Source: Planctomycetota bacterium
GTDB taxonomy: Bacteria > Planctomycetota > Phycisphaerae > UBA1845
Length of the DNA: 8,894 nt
Direction of reading: 5' to 3'
NCBI GenBank assembly: GCA_022567365.1
Contig: JADFHG010000122.1
Coordinates: 1-8,894, forward strand
Position 1 is the first letter of the stretch; each line of letters starts with the position of its first letter. Under the pieces are notes generated by a model. The model did not search any database. It was not told where the DNA came from and saw only the letters and a program-made list of their open reading frames with translations. A program made the translations under genes and the position numbers. Positions 5,739-8,894 of the stretch are shown here, piece by piece.

Positions 5739-7369
5739 AGACATCACGGTTTTGCATGAGCCTGCCGTATTTGCTGTCGGTCTCGTTCGCCGCGTCCAGC
5801 GCCGTCGCGCAGACGATCTACTGGACCGACGTCGGCAGCCACAAGATTCAACGGGCCGACCTGGGAGGACGGGGCGTGGAGGATCTCGTCACGGCCGGCG
5901 TGATGACACCCGTTGACATTGCCCTCGACGTGGGTGCAGGCAAGATGTATTGGACGGAAGCGGCTCCTGCTGATTTCATGATCTCGCGGGCCAATCTGGA
6001 CGGCACAAGCGTGGAACTCTTGGTGACCGGCTTGGTCAGCCCGGGTGGCATCGCCCTCGACGTGGCTGCGGGCAAGATGTACTGGACGGACCTTGGCTCC
6101 AGCAAGATTCAGCGGGCCAACCTCGACGGCTCTGATGTGGAGGACCTCCTGACCATCGGAGTGGTGTTCACTCCGATCGAAATCGCTCTGGATGTCGCGG
6201 CGGGCAAGATGTATTGGACCGAGAGTTCACCTGCCGACTTCATGATCCAACGCGCCGACTTGGATGGTTCAAATGTTGAACTCTTGGTTACGGGCTTGAT
6301 CAACCCCAGCGGACTCGCCCTCGACGTGGCCGGGGGCAAGGTGTATTGGACGGACATCGGCACCGGGAAACTTCAACGGGCCGACCTGGACGGGTCCGGC
6401 GTGGAGGATCTGGTCACGATGGAAGTGATCGAACCGGTGCGAATCGCCCTCGACTTGACCGACGGCAAGATCTATTGGACGGAAGGCTCTCCCGCCGATT
6501 TCATGATCTCGCGGTCCAACCTCGACGGCACCGACGTGGACCTTCTGATCACCGGCTTGACCAGCCCCAGCGGGATCGAAATCGTGGCGGCGACCGGTGG
6601 TCAGCCGATCCTGCCGGTCGATCAGTTGCGGATCGTGAACAGCTTCGTAATCGTTCGGCAGTGCGGTGGCGAGGCGTTTGAAGATGATCAAGCCAAATCG
6701 TTTGAACCCTTTGACAGTACGGTAGAGTCGGTCTTCGACTGTGCCCACGCCGGCGGGCTCGCGTCCGCCAGCCAGCAGTCGGAAATCGCGGATGCATCGA
6801 TGTCGGCCTTCGGAAGCACCTATTCCGAGGCCACCGCGGGTGTGCAGACTAACATCCATGCGCTCGCAAGCTCATACTTCCAGGTCACATTCGAGCTGCC
6901 GTCAACGAGCATCTTCGCCTTGGATGGTCTGCTGAGCATCGACGCAACCGGCGACGTCATCGGGGCCTTTGCTCAGATCCGGCTCACAACCGCGGGAGGT
7001 GATCCGATCCTGGAACACACGCTTAGCATCGGACCCGGCGGAAAGCCCGAGACCCTTACCATCGACGAAACCGGTTCGCTGACTCCGGGGTTCTACGTGC
7101 TTGAGGTCCAGGCTTCAACCGGAATCGACAATGACGTGCCACCGAGTTTGGTTGCCGAGGCCGCCTATGAAATGCTATTCAGCGTGGCTACGGGGGATAG
7201 CGATGGCGACGCCGATGTGGACGTCACCGATTTCGCCGAGTTTGCCGGATGTTTGACGGGATCCGATGGTACGACTCCCGCAACTTGCAATCTGTTCGAT
7301 TTTGATTTCGACGGCGACGTGGATTTGGCTGATTTCGGCGCGTTTGGACTCTTATTCACGGGATCTTGA
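5735..7369 (+). CDS. Secreted six-blade YWTD beta-propeller protein with two-Cys beta domain and dockerin-like tail
   Basis: A 544-residue protein. The signal peptide (1-25) ends in SSAVA before QT. Residues 28-289 are six YWTD repeats (LDL-receptor class B type, PF00058) of 43-44 residues, matching the six blades of the canonical propeller. They alternate between two types: type A (YWTD, then KIQRADL, then VEDLVT) and type B (YWTE, then PADFMISR, then VELLVTGL). Residues 291-484 are the shared beta domain in its most diverged form: PILPVDQLRI, cysteines C310/C336, SFEPFDS, QQSEIADASM, PGFYVLEV. Residues 488-543 are the dockerin-like pair, DSDGDADVDVTD and DFDFDGDVDLAD, with cysteines C506 and C518. 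The protein should be exported; YWTD propellers usually bind proteins, but the partner here is unknown. It is translationally coupled to the upstream gene. Its dockerin is of a different subtype from that of the two upstream genes. Confidence 0.93.
   Translation: MKTSRFCMSLPYLLSVSFAASSAVAQTIYWTDVGSHKIQRADLGGRGVEDLVTAGVMTPVDIALDVGAGKMYWTEAAPADFMISRANLDGTSVELLVTGLVSPGGIALDVAAGKMYWTDLGSSKIQRANLDGSDVEDLLTIGVVFTPIEIALDVAAGKMYWTESSPADFMIQRADLDGSNVELLVTGLINPSGLALDVAGGKVYWTDIGTGKLQRADLDGSGVEDLVTMEVIEPVRIALDLTDGKIYWTEGSPADFMISRSNLDGTDVDLLITGLTSPSGIEIVAATGGQPILPVDQLRIVNSFVIVRQCGGEAFEDDQAKSFEPFDSTVESVFDCAHAGGLASASQQSEIADASMSAFGSTYSEATAGVQTNIHALASSYFQVTFELPSTSIFALDGLLSIDATGDVIGAFAQIRLTTAGGDPILEHTLSIGPGGKPETLTIDETGSLTPGFYVLEVQASTGIDNDVPPSLVAEAAYEMLFSVATGDSDGDADVDVTDFAEFAGCLTGSDGTTPATCNLFDFDFDGDVDLADFGAFGLLFTGS
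5816..6601 (+). repeat. Tandem YWTD repeats: three two-blade units of 261-264 bp
   Basis: Unit boundaries fall at 5816-6076, 6077-6340 and 6341-6601, each encoding one A blade and one B blade. Phrases such as atgtattgga and gcgggcaagatgta recur at blade junctions. B blades resemble each other (PADFMI shared by all three) more than they resemble the A blades beside them. Confidence 0.85.
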
Positions 7370-7372
7370 TGA

Positions 7373-7453
7373 AAGTTGGAACTCGCCGGTGCCGACGGTG
7401 CAGTCGATATGACCGACTTCGCCCAACTACAACTTGTGTTCGCAGGGCAATAG
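7373..7453 (+). pseudogene. Degenerate dockerin half in frame behind the YWTD gene stop
   Basis: After the tandem stop codons TGA TGA (7367-7372), the same frame stays open and ends at TAG 7451-7453. It encodes ADGAVDMTDFAQLQLVFAGQ near its end. Aligned to the second dockerin half of the YWTD protein (DGDVDLADFGAFGLLFTGS), it keeps D-G-x-V-D-x-x-D-F and the closing F-x-G, but has lost the first two Asp ligands of the loop (now Leu and Gly) and the seventh position. There is no start codon or leader of its own. It could be the relic of a lost gene's 3' end or of an old longer tail. Codons differ throughout from the nearby dockerin, so it is not a fresh copy. It overlaps the possible upstream starts of the next gene. 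Confidence 0.6.
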
Positions 7454-7487
7454 AAACGGAATCCTGCTCGATATACTCGAGTTCACG

Positions 7488-8870
7488 TTGCGCGCTCCCG
7501 GGGCATCCGGGCTAATGGCAGCGCTTACGATCTGGGCCGCGGTTCCGGTTTGGGCGCAGTGCCCGGTGAACGAGTCGGTCAAGCTCACCGCCTCAGATAG
7601 CGCGATTGCCGACGGTTTCGGGGTGTCCGTCTCGATCAGCGGCGATACGGCCATCCTCGGGGCACAGGGGGCCGACGGCGATTGCCCAAGTCCGGATCCA
7701 CCTCAAGTTCCAGGTGCAATAGATTGCGGTGCGGCGTACATCTTCCAGTTAGATACCAACGGCACGTGGGTCCAGGTCGCAAGACTCACCGTCGCGGACG
7801 CCGAGGCGTTTGACGAGTTTGGGTACTCGGTCTCGATCAGCGGCGATACCGCTATCGTCGGGGCTCATCGGAGCAACGAGGTGGGCATCCACTCCGGATC
7901 CGCGTCCATTTTCAGGCGCGACTTTGGTGGGCCGGACAACTGGGGAGAGGTCGTGAAGTTCGTCGGTTCCGACACCGCGCCGGGTGACCTCTGTGGCAGA
8001 TCCGTCTCGATCAGCGGCGACACCGCCCTGGTCGGGGCCTGGTATGACGACGACGGGGGATCGAACTCCGGATCGGCGTACCTCTTCGACTGCGTGTCAG
8101 TCGTACAGACAATCATTCCCATCAGTCAGCAGCGGTCAACCGACGCCTCGCTGAGTTATGAACAGTGCGGCAATCAATCGACCGCCGGGGACACGGCGGA
8201 AGGCTTTGATCCCTTCGACAGTGTGGTGGAGACACAGCTAGCGTGTGGTCAAAGTTCGGCCCAGGTTGGTGCCAGCCAACAATCGCAGATCGACGCATGG
8301 TCGATGGGCAACTCGGGGCACACTTTCATCGAGACGACCGGGCCGGATTCGGGCGACATTGCCGCCGCGGGCAACTCCCTTTTCGAGGTGACGTTGGAAT
8401 TGCAGTCGGTGACGGCCTTCGCACTGGATGGGTTCATCATCGCCGGCCGTCATGATCTAAACGACGACTTGCAAGTCGACGCCACAATCACGCTCACCGG
8501 GCCGGACCGGCAGATCATCTTCTCGCACTCGGTCAGCGCAGGAACGCATGACACGATCGACGAATTAGGCGCGTTGCAGCCAGGCCTATACACGTTGGTC
8601 TCCGCCGCCGAGATCGGGATCGAAGGCGAAATGCCGCGAGCTGCCGTGCGTGTAAGCTCGTTCGAGTTTACCATTGAGTTCGCCATCTTGGGTGACCTGG
8701 ATCTTGACGGCGATGTAGATCTTGTTGACTTCGCCGGCTGGGCGGATTGCTTCACCGGCCCCGACAACCACCCGTACCCGCTAGGTTGCGGGGCATTTGA
8801 CTTTGACATCGACGATGACGTCGACTTCATCGATTTCGCCGCCTTCCAAATCGCGTTCACGGGGAATTAA
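7488..8870 (+). CDS. Secreted FG-GAP repeat protein with two-Cys beta domain and dockerin-like tail
   Basis: A 460-residue protein as called here. The start is uncertain. TTG 7488 gives a plausible signal peptide (MRAPGASGLMAALTIWAAVPVWAQ split as an Arg-bearing start, a hydrophobic core and cleavage near AQ). ATG 7515 would leave a 15-residue leader without positive charge, and TTG 7434 adds 18 residues. None has a good ribosome site. Residues 30-201 hold three FG-GAP units (PF14312-like), each with SVSISGDTAI/L and VGA or LGA; in the third, FG is replaced by CG. Residues 208-398 are the shared beta domain: TIIPISQQR, cysteines C227/C253, GFDPFDS, QQSQIDAWSM, PGLYTLV, SFEFTIEF. Residues 402-459 are the dockerin-like pair, DLDLDGDVDLVD and DFDIDDDVDFID, the second lacking the loop glycine, with C421 and C434. 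Three repeats are fewer than the seven of an integrin-type propeller, so the array may be shortened or may assemble otherwise. It is exported; its ligand is unknown. Confidence 0.88.
   Translation: MRAPGASGLMAALTIWAAVPVWAQCPVNESVKLTASDSAIADGFGVSVSISGDTAILGAQGADGDCPSPDPPQVPGAIDCGAAYIFQLDTNGTWVQVARLTVADAEAFDEFGYSVSISGDTAIVGAHRSNEVGIHSGSASIFRRDFGGPDNWGEVVKFVGSDTAPGDLCGRSVSISGDTALVGAWYDDDGGSNSGSAYLFDCVSVVQTIIPISQQRSTDASLSYEQCGNQSTAGDTAEGFDPFDSVVETQLACGQSSAQVGASQQSQIDAWSMGNSGHTFIETTGPDSGDIAAAGNSLFEVTLELQSVTAFALDGFIIAGRHDLNDDLQVDATITLTGPDRQIIFSHSVSAGTHDTIDELGALQPGLYTLVSAAEIGIEGEMPRAAVRVSSFEFTIEFAILGDLDLDGDVDLVDFAGWADCFTGPDNHPYPLGCGAFDFDIDDDVDFIDFAAFQIAFTGN
7629..8020 (+). repeat. FG-GAP DNA repeats sharing an identical 17-bp core
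   Basis: The 17-bp core gtctcgatcagcggcga occurs exactly at 7629-7645, 7830-7846 and 8004-8020, encoding V-S-I-S-G-D of each FG-GAP unit. Spacings of 201 and 174 bp reflect the different repeat lengths. The codons are identical although alternatives exist, which suggests duplication within the gene. Confidence 0.85.
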
Positions 8871-8881
8871 GGGGTTGAATC

Positions 8882-8894
8882 ATGTTCGATGAAT
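8882..8894 (+). CDS. Possible start of a further gene (partial, right edge)
   Basis: ATG 8882 begins Met-Phe-Asp-Glu before the window ends. AAGGGG at 8869-8874, overlapping the preceding stop, sits seven bases upstream as a plausible ribosome site. The 11-bp gap fits continuation of the same operon. Only four codons are visible, so no product can be named. Confidence 0.35.

Noticed and set aside
5816..8020. Regular repeats considered as a CRISPR array or satellite DNA
   Set aside because: The periodicities are those of YWTD and FG-GAP protein repeats in an open reading frame; there are no unique spacers between short identical repeats.

Overview
The window looks like a chromosomal segment of a Planctomycetota-type bacterium. 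It is GC-rich and pairs a sigma factor of the PF07638/TIGR02999 ECF type with a Ser/Thr kinase carrying TPRs. It also carries several secreted proteins that end in dockerin-like paired calcium loops. I infer the phylum from these families; there is no rRNA or other marker gene to prove it. I see no tRNA, rRNA, CRISPR array, insertion sequence or phage gene.

Minus strand, 2470 to 1: an ECF-type sigma factor is followed one base later by a large membrane-anchored protein kinase with a C-terminal TPR array. The kinase runs off the left edge. The pair looks like one translationally coupled operon. A sigma70-like promoter (TTGACT, 18-bp spacer, CATAAT) lies upstream at 2558-2587, with a 9-bp inverted repeat bracketing its -35 box.

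Divergent spacer, 2471-2731 (261 bp): apart from that promoter and palindrome I see only the ribosome binding site of the plus-strand gene at 2723-2727.

Plus strand, 2732 to 8870: four consecutive genes encode exported proteins, each with a signal peptide. All four end in the same two-part module: a beta-rich domain of about 190 residues with a conserved cysteine pair, then a dockerin-like double EF-hand. The N-terminal half differs each time: essentially nothing (gene 1), a HAF-repeat propeller (gene 2), a six-blade YWTD propeller (gene 3) and a short FG-GAP array (gene 4). Genes 2 and 3 overlap by ATGA. The genes 3/4 gap holds a degenerate in-frame dockerin half. A further gene may start at 8882, just before the right edge.

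Taken together, the plus strand reads as a cassette that swaps propeller-type recognition or scaffold domains onto a constant export and docking tail. The dockerin DNA of genes 1 and 2 is almost identical, which points to recent duplication or gene conversion. Whether the divergent sigma/kinase pair controls the cassette cannot be told from sequence. No cohesin partner is present in the window.
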